A stretch of DNA of 64,000 nucleotides from Colias croceus. Its lineage: Eukaryota > Arthropoda > Insecta > Lepidoptera > Pieridae. Shown here in pieces: positions 54,803 through 64,000 of this stretch. The stretch is taken from positions 10,540,001-10,604,000 of the forward strand of contig NC_059546.1 of the NCBI RefSeq assembly GCF_905220415.1, written 5' to 3'. Numbering within the stretch: the first letter of the stretch is position 1; every line of letters starts with the position of its first letter. A model generated the notes under the pieces. That model had not been told where the DNA came from, did no database searches, and saw only the letters and a list, made by a program, of their open reading frames with translations. The position numbers and the translations under genes are program-made.

Positions 54803-55148
54803 CTATAGGTAGCGGTTTTCCCGCCGCGGGAATCCGCTCGCCAACGCTGCCGCAGACCATCAAACTGCACGAGACGCGGTTTATCGCTGTTTTCTGTTCA
54901 TTTGAACATCACGAGCGAGCGTCAAGGTCCCGCGCCGAATGATGTAACGTAGCGGGAAACCGCCCGTGTAGTTTAAAGCGCCGGTTATCAGCGGCGGTTT
55001 GACGCTGCATGCGGCGGTCGAATTTGTCCCGCCTGTGAACCGCGACGGGAAACCGCGCAGTGTAGTATGCAGCATACAACTTACATATTAAATTGTGACT
55101 AGTGCGGTTCAGAAGCGGAATCCCGCGGCGGGAAAACCGCTCGTATAG
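54803..55148. mobile_element. 346-bp GC-rich TIR element with internal end motifs
   Basis: Ends CTATAGGTAGCGGTTTTCCC and, inverted, CTATACGAGCGGTTTTCCCG share a ~27-bp GCGGTTTTCCCG..CCGCT core with one mismatch. The end motif recurs internally as GCGGGAAACCGCCCGTGTAG (about 54950) and GACGGGAAACCGCGCAGTGTAG-like text (about 55045). Minus-strand open frames over this region come from its GC content. Confidence 0.7.
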
Positions 55149-55342
55149 TATCACCCAAAATCTTTCATGATTATAATTGAAGTAATCAGCACTTATACAT
55201 ACCTATAATAAATGGTCTTATCATTTTTTTCAATATCTGCTCTATATCAATTAATTATAAGCTTTAAAACCTTCGAAATACTTAATTTTCTTATCATTAT
55301 TTACTTAGTGTTGTTTCTAGTGTACCTTCGTTTATACAAATC

Positions 55343-55406
55343 GTTATATAATTTGTATTTTATTATTTTGTGTTCGTCAGACATATTAAAATACAAATTA
55401 TATAAC
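55343..55406. repeat. perfect 20-bp hairpin, 24-nt loop
   Basis: GTTATATAATTTGTATTTTA (55343-55362) is exactly inverted at 55387-55406. ACAAAT.. on the outside extends the symmetry with mismatches. The open frame 55212-55442 crosses it and is AT-rich noise. Confidence 0.75.
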
Positions 55407-56070
55407 AAATTTGTTCTTAATAAATTTTACAAAAGTTCGTAGCAAATTTAAAAGAAAATTAAATAACAAATTTTGCAAGAAAATATAAGTATTTACTACT
55501 TTATCAGTGCTCGGGGTTTCGCCAATTTCTTCATAGCAAAGTTTTAGTTCAAATATTGTTATTACTCGATACACTAATTCCGAACAAAGTTACGACACCT
55601 CGAGAAACTTGAAGTTTATGAAACTTGCAACTTAAGTTACAAATAAGGGAAGTGTTCCGAGGTTGAGTGATTTGCATACATATTCATTATGAAATAGTTT
55701 ATAGTTAAAACATTAATAGTAATACTCAATCTGAGCAAGTTTTGTCTCATCAATATATGTTTCAAGGATCAATAATGTTCTTGAATATTACTTGCAAAAT
55801 CTGAGATCATTTACCGAATGGATTATTGTCTGGATTGAATATTAGGTATATCGCCATGGACAAATTCATGTCTGAAATATTTAATAACTATGTCACGTCA
55901 CCCACGAGGGAATATTAACTACATATTACATTCATGAACTAATTAAAAGCAAACGATAGAATTAAGTCGCGATTACCATTTGAAAATAAAACCCGCAACT
56001 TGTTCGGTAGAAAATGTATAAGTTGGATATAAGTTACATATTATGTAATATTGACATGATTTTAAAAGAG
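55407..56070. other. AT-rich stretch, nothing recognised
   Basis: Local direct repetition of AACAAATTT near 55402-55470; otherwise empty. Confidence 0.35.
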
Positions 56071-56231
56071 CAACTATGGAGTTTCTTGCCGATTCTTCTC
56101 CATAGATACTGCTTTCCGAATCGGTGGTAAATGTTAAAAATACTTATGTAATGACGATTCGAAAGTGCTACTAAATAGTAGTCTAATTGAATAAATGAAT
56201 GTTTGAGTTTGAGTTTGAGTTTGAGTTTGAA
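56071..56231 (+). mobile_element. retroposon 3' end with TTTGAG tail
   Basis: GGAGTTTCTTGCCGATTCTT, CTGCTTTCCGAATCGGTGGT, ACGATTCGAAAGTGCTACTA, then TTTGAG repeated about four times. The tail of short repeats marks the 3' terminus of a LINE or LINE-mobilised SINE. The minus-strand open frame 56034-56294 is its reverse reading. Confidence 0.65.
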
Positions 56232-56621
56232 AGAGAACAAGTCACAGACCACGTACATAATAGCAATATTAATCATTATGTCAGTAGATCTCATATAGTA
56301 AGCATATCATTACACAAAAAGCACATTTCAACTATCCTACCCAAAAGTTTTAACGCGTAAAGACGGGTCTCTGAACTCCCCAAACACAAGATCTCACAAG
56401 CGAAGGCACTCAAAACCTCTGGGCTATAAAACTGGAAGAGCTCCTCTGGGCCCAGCACAGGTGGTTTTATGGCTTCCTTAAGTGTCGAAACTTGATTGAA
56501 CTCGTTTCTCTTTTGATCGCGGATCGAATTTCAGTAGGCTTTGTACTGTATATGATGTGTTTTATTTTTAACTAGAGATTGAAGGGAATCAATGATATGC
56601 ATTACTTCCACGAAGTTACTA

Positions 56622-56745
56622 CTAGCTGTTGCCTGTGGCTTCGTACACGTGGTTAAAGGAAATTCCATGAGAATGATACGTTTTACCACGGATAAAAGTA
56701 GCCTATATTATTCTTTAACCTCCAAACCATCTCTTGACACAAAAA
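56622..56745 (-). mobile_element. Helitron-like element, 3' part
   Basis: Forward A-CTAGCTGTTGCCTGTGGCTT at 56622, then GGAAATTCCATGAGAATGAT and ATAAAAGTAGCCTATATTAT, the mid-body text also seen at 45990. The 5' end is lost. Confidence 0.45.
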
Positions 56746-57509
56746 TAATACCATACATACCATACTGATCATACCATACTGATCCGGTGTGACGTAAAAG
56801 AAAGACAAAGGAACAAAACATATTCGAATAGTATTAGAATTAAGTGTAGGGAAATATTACCAGGGATAACATGGATATTGCATTTCTCTCTCATTTCTAA
56901 ACTATCTTCACGCAGAGATAACAAAGAAAAAAAAAAGGTGTAAAGCAATTCCAGTAGAAATTATTCAGCCAATTTAAAACAGAATAGATACCAATAAACG
57001 TTTAATTAATAACACAAATAAGACAAGCTTCATGCTGGAGATTCCCGGAAATTAATCCGTAACCAATCATAAGCCTTATAATATACCGCCATCTTGAAAC
57101 TAAGACATCGAAATTGGGTTGATAAAATACAATGCAAATTTATGTGTATTTTAGTTTGATTGTTTTTCAGCGATAATAAATTAATGGTCTAAAATCATTT
57201 TTATGCGTACAACTTTATGAATATAATAATAAATTTGATCTTCTGGAAGGGCTTGCGTGTGATACCTATAAGAAATAATTTCCCGTTTAGATGTTAATAA
57301 TGAAATTGAATAAGAAGTAGCTGTCAACCCTTACATTTTATTTAGAAGTTAGCAAAGAAAAGAATAACTTTCTTTGTTAACGTGTGAAAATGATGAATCT
57401 TATCTCTTATCTTGGCTAATATTTCACTTTGATAAAACCTTTGAAACACAGATCACGACCCCGATGACTGAGCGTTTATTTATAAATTTATAAATATAAA
57501 TTTATAAAG
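56746..57509. other. AT-rich stretch, nothing recognised
   Basis: ATACCATACTGATC occurs twice in direct succession near 56760, a minor local duplication. Confidence 0.35.
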
Positions 57510-57544
57510 AATAGAAAAAAATCGATCACGAGGCGGGACTCGTT
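57510..57544 (-). mobile_element. SINE B-box remnant, minus
   Basis: On the minus strand: CGAGTCCCGCCTCGTGATCG followed by a T-run; third copy of the 25756 module. It directly abuts a Helitron-like family B copy. Confidence 0.4.
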
Positions 57545-57712
57545 TCTTTATTTGTTTGTTTCGTTGAACGCGCTAATCTTGGGAACTATAGGTCCGGTTT
57601 GAAAAAATCTTTTAGTGTTAGATAGCGCATTTATCGAGGAATGTTTTAGGTTGTATATCATCACCCTAAGACTTATAGGAGCAGAGCATAATGCAGGTAA
57701 CCGTAACACTAG
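57545..57712 (+). mobile_element. Helitron-like family B, 5' end lost
   Basis: TTATTTGTTTGTTTCGTTGA, AACGCGCTAATCTTGGGAAC, and CAGGTAACCGTAACACTAG-T as the 3' end. The GC hairpin before CTAG has decayed. A minus-strand open frame (57548-57739) is its reverse. Confidence 0.6.
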
Positions 57713-58602
57713 TATGAAATAACCACGAGAATTCAGCAAACTTCACCTGTATTATAAAACCAGACCAAATACACCGCATATTGATATTGTGTCATCCGTT
57801 CGTTGTGTAATGTATACCGCAATCCCGTGTTCCCACAGGTGTGGTGCAAACGAATTGATAGGTTGCTTGAACTTTGATTTCAGAAAAACGCAGAAATTCA
57901 CTTTCCATGATAACTGACTACTGCAGTATTTAAAACAATCTCTTGATAATGTGTATTTTACTATATATTTATTGTATTTCCTATGCCACGAATACGATTA
58001 TTCCTTTGTTAAAAGAAACAAGCTTTCAAAGGTTTCCTTCAGATCATTATACACGTAGGTTATAGGTATAAATTCAGCATTGGTATTTGCATGTGATTCT
58101 CTCCAATTTAGGGTATAAAATCCCCATGACATTTATTTCCCACAATTCCAAATATTTATCTCATTAGTTTCATAAATAATGAACCGTAACCGAGGGTTTC
58201 CTATCAGATCAGTTCGAATTTGTGTCACCGATTAAGATAAATTTAAGATATTGCTACTAACACCATTATACTTATAATTTCTCCGTTCCGGACTACTTCT
58301 CTCAACTTTAGTCTTTACACATTTTAAATGACTGGAACTTTAGCAACTCCCGGTCTTTAATAATTCACTGGTGAATATGAAAATATAAAACGGACGTTTA
58401 TGAGCCGGTTCCCACGACATGTGAAGCATAATATGAGAATTTCAACAAGACAACCAAGAACATACTGCAAGGAAATTTTATTTTATGATTTGCCTACGAC
58501 ATTCACATAAAATAGGACATCAAAATAAAATAGGTCAAAACTTTAGATATCGAAAACAGCAAGAAGCAAACATAACTAAAAGAAAACATTATTCGTGAAC
58601 AA
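57713..58602. other. AT-rich stretch, nothing recognised
   Basis: No open frame of note and no repeat recognised. Confidence 0.4.
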
Positions 58603-59082
58603 TCTATACATATAATAAATCTGTAGAAGGGTCAATTCTGTACATTGAAGATATTGAAAAAATAAATAGCAGGGGGTGTTACTGGATCGATACCAAACCC
58701 AAATATGAGATTAAAAAAATTTTTGTCTGTCTGTCTGTCTGTCTGTATGTGAAGACATCACGTGAAAACTAACGGTTCGATTTCGATGAAACTTGGTATA
58801 ATTATACCTTATTATCCTGGGCGTAAAATAGGATACTTTTTATCCTGGAAAAATACGTAGAAAAAAATAATCTTAATTTTTCAGCTTTATCCATAGACGT
58901 TGTTCTGTAGAACCGCGAACACACGGACCCAAATACGGCTAGGCACATTATTATAGGCCTAGCCGTATTTGGGTCCAATAGATATTTATAAGATGTCATT
59001 GTCCGAGTTACTCAAAATGGAGAAATAAACCATCCACGCGAAGACCGACATCCGCGCGGACAGAGTCGCGGGCAGAAGCTAG
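58603..59082 (+). mobile_element. Helitron-like family F with nested hairpin
   Basis: A then TCTATACATATAATAAATCT; a CTGT microsatellite at 58725-58746; ends GTCGCGGGCAGAAG-CTAG-T. At 480 bp it is longer than the 60729 copy, mainly because of extra DNA around the hairpin at 58925. The minus-strand open frame 58802-58999 lies within it. Confidence 0.75.
58925..58976. repeat. perfect 20-bp hairpin inside family F
   Basis: GGACCCAAATACGGCTAGGC (58925-58944) is exactly inverted at 58957-58976 with a 12-nt loop. The homologous family F copy at 60729 lacks it. Confidence 0.85.
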
Positions 59083-59221
59083 TAGGTATATAATAGGCTT
59101 AAAATATTATGTAAATAGTTAATACCTACAGCAGCAAAAAGTATTAGGTTATGTCACTATCTTTATGATGAATGCAAAAAACTCCACATAAATTAAAATC
59201 CGTCAAGCGAAATATACATAT

Positions 59222-59262
59222 ACATACACTCTCCTTTTTTCGCAGTCGGTTAAAAATGTAAC
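59222..59262. mobile_element. M3 MITE end fragment
   Basis: CTCTCCTTTTTTCGCAGTCG then GTTAAAAATGTA is a decayed M3 right end. The rest of the element is not visible. Confidence 0.35.
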
Positions 59263-59571
59263 CAAAGCTATGAAGAATTACTTAATAACAAAATAACGCT
59301 AAAGACTGTCCCTCGCTCCACGCTTGAATCCCGTGCATTTTTAAGGTCGTTATATTTCCACCGCACACGACTCTGTTATCATTCGTTCAAGAGCAGTTTT
59401 CAATTATACTATAATGTCTCTTCGTCGTTAACGTTGGACAGAACACTGTTATTTTAGCGAATGCAATTCTGCGAAGCGCTTGTTATACGGTTAGGTTATT
59501 AAATTTAAAAGCAAAAACCAACTCGTGATTATATTTTTGCTAATGAGTAATGCGTTTGTTTTGTTTTTAAA

Positions 59572-59707
59572 CTAGCTTACCGCCCGCGGCTTCGCCAGCT
59601 TTGTCTAAAACCTAATAAATTATATACTAAAGCATTCCTCTTGAATCACTCTATTTATTAAAAAAAACCGCATCAAAATCCGTTGCGTAGTTTGAAAGAT
59701 TTATATT
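59572..59707 (-). mobile_element. Helitron-like family C, 3' two-thirds
   Basis: Forward A-CTAGCTTACCGCCCGCGG-CTTCGCC at 59572; body ACCGCATCAAAATCCGTTGC. The 5' third (AAGTCGCTTTCTCTG...) is missing after GAAAGATTTAT. Confidence 0.65.
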
Positions 59708-59812
59708 GTTAGCGAGATGAACAGTGGTGGTTTTCAAACGTGTCAGGGATTTAGCAAGATATAAATTCAGCTTAATTCCCTTTGTGATTTTCTGCGATGT
59801 AATTAAAATTTA

Positions 59813-60006
59813 TCTGCGCATGTTGTAACATCACCACTGCTCGAACGGTGAAGAAAAACATCGTGAGGAAACCGACATGTCGAAGAATTAAACCGCCAAC
59901 ACGCACTTGGCCAGCGCGGTGGATTATGGCCTGTACCCTCATAGGAGGCCCGTGTCCCAGCAGTGGGAACGTATATGGGCTGATGATGATGATGATGATG
60001 ATGATG
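59813..60006 (+). mobile_element. 5'-truncated SINE with target duplication
   Basis: Same family as 10602 but begins TCTGCGCATGTTGTAACATC, so the pol III boxes are absent. It lacks 23 bp (about GTTCGACGACATGTGTCATC) found in the full copy and has a longer GAT tail. It is flanked by AATTAAAATTTA (59801-59812) and AATTACAATTTA (60007-60018), a 12-bp duplication with one mismatch. The open frame 59848-60090 is incidental. Confidence 0.8.
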
Positions 60007-60559
60007 AATTACAATTTACTAGTCGATGTTATTAGGTACGACCACAGACTAATAATAATATGGGTACTACGTGTTCGACGTATAAACTGATTTATATTTA
60101 AAACTCCTGATTTTTTGTTGAATTTAATACTACTGTATTGATTTTGCTAAAACTTGCACTATTCCTACGTAGGTATGTGGTTATTAAAACTCTGTGATTC
60201 GTAAAAATTATTTTTAACTGATTCTCAAACCTGAGACATATCCATATGAAGATTCCTCGAAAATAATCACTAAACTAGAGTGAATAAAGAGGCAATCTCT
60301 AAATGAAAAATGAAAGAACGCAATGAAACTACGTAGTGAGTAAAATTGAAAAGAAAACTTCGCTTAGGGAATTGCAAATATTTGTTCCGTCAACAACTTC
60401 AGGTTAAGCCTCGACGCTGTCAGTATTATATTCTTAAAGTACTTTATAAAACTGGATGAAATTTAGCATTTTTCCTTCATTATTTTATACTTGCTGTTTT
60501 ATTTGAGCAAATAATCATCAGCAACTTAGTTTCAATGGTTACAACCTAAAACTTCAATC

Positions 60560-60722
60560 AAATATTCGTAGGTTCGGGAGATGAGCTCATTTGCTCAATG
60601 TTAAATACAATAATTGAATTAATTTTTCAATTGTTGAAAGCAAGGTTGAAAGAAAACACCGTGAAAAAAATGACATGTCAAAGAATTAAAAATTTGTGAC
60701 GTGTGTCGTCAGCGAGGTAGAT
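60560..60722 (+). mobile_element. decayed third SINE copy
   Basis: GGTTCGGGAGATGAG recalls the B-box. AATTAATTTTTCAATTG, ACACCGTGAAAAAAATGACA, TGTCAAAGAATTAAAAATTT and GACGTGTGTCGTCAGCG follow the order of the 10602 body. No GAT tail remains; family F begins 7 bp later. Confidence 0.5.
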
Positions 60723-60728
60723 TATTTA

Positions 60729-61075
60729 TCTATACTACATATAATAAATCTGTAGAAGGGTCAATTCTGTACATTGAAAATATTGAAAAAATAAATAGCA
60801 GGGGGTGTAACTGGATCGATACCAAACCCAAATATGTATAATTAAATAAATTTTTGTCTGTCTGTCTGTCTGTCTTTCTGACTGTCTGTCTGTCTGTATG
60901 TGAAGGCATCACGTAAAAACTAACGGTTCGATTTCGATTAAATTTGGTATAATTATACCTTATTATCCTGGGCATAAAATAGGATACTGTTTATCCCAGA
61001 AAAATACGTAGAAAAAAAATAAATCTTAATTTTTCTTAATTTTTCCGCGCGGACGGAGTCGCGGGCGTAAGCTAG
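60729..61075 (+). mobile_element. Helitron-like family F, intact ends
   Basis: A then TCTATACTACATATAATAAA; CTGT/CTTT array at 60855-60897; ends CGGAGTCGCGGGCGTAAG-CTAG-T. Direct repetition of TCTTAATTTTTC marks the place where the 58603 copy carries extra sequence. The minus-strand open frame 60730-60975 is not a gene. Confidence 0.75.
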
Positions 61076-61768
61076 TGGCTTATAAATGCATGAGCATTCA
61101 ATCTAATGCTCATGTGACGTGTGTCTTTTACAATATTGCAACTTATAGTTCAGGATACATCGCCCATTTTTGCAAGTGACTACTATCAAGTTGATTTTCC
61201 GTTTGTAGCTTTATTTTGATGAGACACCGAATAATTTCGTGTACGAAACTCTCGATTGTGGTAGCTAACAGAGATAACAAGGATAAAATTTTTTGATTTG
61301 ATGGTTCTCAAATATTTATTACTATCTGAATTTTTTTTGTTCAATCTCAAGATAATTACCTTTATATATAATATACCATGTCATTTTTTAATTTATTGTG
61401 ATTGTTGTTCAGTATACTATAAAATGTATTTTAAATAGAGAAAAATTGAACTAATTACTACATTTAATACTTTAATTAAAGGTTTTTAACGCTAAACACG
61501 TCACCTGACTTACCAACTACGTTTTTGCTCAAACTTCATAAACCTTTTCATAGTTATAAATTGTGCTGACGTTGTAATTAAAGAGCTGCTCCATTTGCAT
61601 ATTAACATCACATTTGCATAATTAAAAAGTATAGAAGCATTTTGCCATATTTCTTGTCACATTGGTGCATACTGTTGGTTTTAGCGCGTTTTAAAGTATT
61701 ATTGTTGTTCATAGTGAGGATTTATGACGACCTGAAGATAATCTATGCCCTATCTGTCTTTTTTACAT
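61076..61768. other. AT-rich stretch, nothing recognised
   Basis: No feature beyond A/T runs. Confidence 0.4.
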
Positions 61769-61927
61769 AAAAAAGAGCGTATGAGTCGACAAGAATCAGA
61801 AGTGAAACTTCTTTTGCAAGATTCAAAGATATGAAAATCGTCGCCTTACTCCTTGACGTGAAGGTATTGTCATGTCAAAATTTTATACTCAACGCGCCTA
61901 AAGAAGTTTCACTTCAAAAAATTCTAT
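61769..61927 (+). repeat. M2 repeat, most complete copy
   Basis: AAAAAAGAGCGTATGAGTCG, GAAGTGAAACTTCTTTTGCA, AAATCGTCGCCTTACTCCTT, CGCGCCTAAAGAAGTTTCAC TTC. Both GAAGTGAAACTTCTTT-type motifs are preserved as an inverted pair, as in M1, although the interiors differ. Confidence 0.6.
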
Positions 61928-61980
61928 AGATGCAATGTATTTTATTACATTATATTTTATAAACCTTTTATAAAAAAAGA

Positions 61981-62060
61981 CCTTCCCGCCTGGCAGAATT
62001 AATAGCGTTGGTTTTCTTCCGCCAACTTATGCTGAGTCAGGTCTGAGGACCCTTTTTTAA
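61981..62060 (+). other. structured segment, possible small RNA
   Basis: GTTGG/CCAAC (62007-62011, 62022-62026) and GGTC-TGAG-GACC (62040-62051) form two short hairpins, followed by six Ts (62053-62058) that could stop RNA polymerase III. TGGCAGAATTAA at 61991 loosely resembles an A-box. No known RNA is recognised, and an old repeat is equally likely. Confidence 0.2.
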
Positions 62061-62138
62061 CTGGAGCATGCATGACGGCGACTTCTTGTCAATAATTCTT
62101 TCATATGAAAAGTTTTTTATTTGCTTTTTCAATCCATA

Positions 62139-62320
62139 TCTATACTTATATTATAAAGAGATTTAGTTGCGTGTTTGTTTGTTTGAAATTAATAAGCTCC
62201 GAGACTACTGGACCGATTAAAAAAATATTTCTCTAACAGAAAGCTACATTATGTCTCAATGATATCGGCTATGTATTTTCTATTGTTTTTATCTCGGATC
62301 AATCCGGGTACGAAAATTTA
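62139..62320 (+). mobile_element. Helitron-like element, 5' part
   Basis: A then TCTATACTTATATTATAAAG, GAGACTACTGGACCGATTAA and ATCGGCTATGTATTTTCTAT. It ends near GGATCAATCCGGGTACG without CTAG. It belongs with family B by its start but diverges in the body. Confidence 0.5.
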
Positions 62321-62784
62321 TACAAAAAATATCAGCAAATCAAACACATACCATAAATTCCAGCTTCCTTTAAAAATTATTCAAACATACTCAAAATTGT
62401 GTTATCTATAAATTCATTTATTTATCTGCTTATGAAATTACCAGTTCGTTTGACATTATTTAACTGTGAAATGCAATCTGCTTTATTTGCATAGGTACGT
62501 TAGTGGAAATTTCTGGCAAAACTGAGGGGAATTAATTAAAAATATTCATAAATATGTATGTTTTATTGTTTGTTTAATTATCTTATATCGCAATGCAGCA
62601 ATTTATTTATTATCTGATGTTCTTTATGTATATGAATAATTAAATTTAAAGGTGTGACATCATGAAAAATAAAAACAATAACAAAGTTCTAAACTAAGGT
62701 TAAAGTTTATCTAAATAATAAACTTAAACTGCTTCCATAATGAACCAATTCTTAATTAATATTTATTTTTCTTTCTTCTTTTTC

Positions 62785-62862
62785 AGCCCGGTTTAACCCC
62801 AAAGTTGGGTATAGGCCTCTTCATGTGCACGCCATTCCTTTCTGTTCGTCGCCACTCGCATA
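62785..62862 (-). mobile_element. retroposon fragment related to the SINE tail
   Basis: CAAAGTTGGGTATAGGCCTC is, on the minus strand, similar to the SINE's AGGAGGCCCGTGTCCCAGCA region. It adds CCATTCCTTTCTGTTCGTCG, not present in the SINE, so it may derive from the partner LINE. Confidence 0.45.
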
Positions 62863-63309
62863 ATTAATATTATTTTTATATTAAATGCATTATAAATTTA
62901 TTTTCACTAAGACTCTGATAATTTTCTTATAACTTAGAACTACATTGACTAGTTTTTTGACAAATAAGAAGATTGTATTGAAACACGGTCGTAACCTTCT
63001 TGTAATATAATCGATCAGAACACATGTGACATGCATATAAGCTCATTAACCTCTATGGAGAGGATATTATTTTATAACCTAATAAAAGCAACAGTGTCAT
63101 CTTTGAAGAAACTATACCGATAGGTTATATCTTAGAGCATTCTAAGGGTTATATAATTCTTCATAATAATACGAAAAATACGAAAAGCTATAGGTAATTT
63201 GTGTAGGTAACTGTAGAGTAGTGCTTCTGCCCCCAAGGTTTCCAAATAATAAAGCCTTTTTCTTTAATTACTTTTAATCCTCTTTACAATACGTGTTGCT
63301 TAGGCTAAC

Positions 63310-63522
63310 GCTGGTTGCAGAGCTTGACCGACCATCAGTGCGTACGTCAGTCGCGCTTGTCATATTATGTATGGAAATTCATAAAACCGTTCATAGCTAG
63401 ACCGACCATACGCACGCGTATTGTCATGCGCATTAGTGTCATAGTCATACAATTGTTGATGCGTATCGTCAGGACCGACGCGGACGGTACGCACTGACGG
63501 TCGGTCAAGCTCTGAAACCAGC
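63310..63522. mobile_element. 213-bp MITE with CTAAC flanks
   Basis: Ends GCTGGTTGCAGAGCTTGACC and, inverted, GCTGGTTTCAGAGCTTGACC; similarity continues through GACC.TCAGTGCGTAC. CTAAC at 63305-63309 and 63523-63527 may be the target duplication (or TAA within it, which would fit PIF/Harbinger). GACCGAC motifs recur inside. The open frame 63315-63497 is not a gene. Confidence 0.7.
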
Positions 63523-64000
63523 CTAACCGTTATGCACTACTGACTCTAATAATTTTAATAAATGTAAAAAGCGTCGGGGAAACAATGTGGACACATACAT
63601 ATTCAAAAAGCTTTGATCAGCGAATTGCATATGTGTGTCCCTAGTCCCTACAGTAACTAAATACCTATTTAGTCATTTTCTTTTAGGATATTTCATGCGA
63701 TTATAATGCATACCTTATATGAACTAATGCAATTGAAAATAATTTAAGGAGATTAATATTATAACTTATCTAATTACTATTTTTGTAGCCGTATTTAAAC
63801 CATTCTTATTAGAAACATTTGCATTAGCATTCGCTTTTGACGGTCAATAATTAAGAAATAATTTACGTTCTTTTTTGTTTTTATCAATGAACACTTTTTC
63901 ATCAGATTCACAGTATCTATAGGAACATGTTATTGGCATTTTGCCCAATATTCTTAGTAAAAATAGACAAGAGACTAAATTACGGACATTTCACTAAAGC
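63523..64000. other. AT-rich window end, nothing recognised
   Basis: No open frame, hairpin or repeat beyond A/T-rich text. Confidence 0.4.

Noticed and set aside
54881..55154. Two overlapping minus-strand open frames in GC-rich DNA
   Set aside because: They lie entirely inside a TIR element; low stop density reflects GC content.
58721..58750. CTGT microsatellite as a CRISPR-like or satellite array
   Set aside because: It is a simple sequence run belonging to family F; there are no spacers and it is not a prokaryotic context.

Overview
The window is AT-rich, repeat-saturated insect DNA, most likely from a moth or butterfly. It has no operons, no Shine-Dalgarno-led genes, and no open frame longer than about 220 codons. 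It is littered with short dispersed repeats of the kind that fill lepidopteran introns and intergenic DNA: tRNA-derived SINEs with GAT-repeat tails, TTTGAG-tailed retroposon ends, CTAG-ending Helitron-like elements, and fold-back MITEs. The order is inferred from recognised repeat styles; no database comparison was possible.

Genes. No complete host protein gene can be supported. Two short segments look like host exons on the + strand. One is a possible first coding exon at 8310-8400 (ATG to a GT donor), with a GC-richer stretch upstream. The other is an 87-nt segment at 26222-26308 between a pyrimidine-tract acceptor and a consensus GTAAGT donor. They cannot be joined directly in frame, so whether they belong to one gene is open. 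The only clear coding sequence is dead retrotransposon: a 5'-truncated non-LTR element with a reverse transcriptase domain (43393-45195, minus) and the C-terminal tail of another (36281-36406, plus).

Mobile DNA. The dominant class is a set of short (about 165-480 bp) elements that start TC, end CTAG, sit between A and T, and carry a small GC hairpin just before the 3' end. This is the structural signature of non-autonomous Helitrons. Names used in the entries: family A begins TCTATAC...AAATCGTAG; B begins TCTATACTAATATTATAAAG and ends ...GGGGCACAGCTAG; C begins TCACTACATAGTATAAAACA; D begins TCCTACTAATATTATAAATG and contains CCCACGGGAACGGGAACTAT; E begins TCCCTACTAATATTATAAAT; F begins TCTATACATATAATAAATCT. 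Other names: M1 is a MITE with GAAGTGAAACTTCTTTA inverted ends, M2 a related repeat with GAAGTTTCAC motifs, M3 a MITE with AACCGACTTCAAA ends.

Layout. 1-8 kb: Helitron-like copies, a 590-bp dispersed repeat and a poly(A) retroposon with target duplication. 8-9 kb: candidate first exon, then a 391-bp fold-back. 10-19 kb: full SINE, several Helitron-like copies, a piggyBac-like element at TTAA. 18-31 kb: nested insertions, two perfect long fold-backs, a tandem duplication with a MITE in one copy, candidate exon. 31-43 kb: gene-poor, few repeats, two convergent M3 copies. 43-45 kb: the RT-bearing retroelement. 45-64 kb: more Helitron-like copies, GC-rich fold-backs at 50.4, 54.8 and 63.3 kb, SINE fragments.

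No coherent new multi-gene system was found. What stands out is the record of nested transposition and several perfect hairpins that look recent or RNA-forming.
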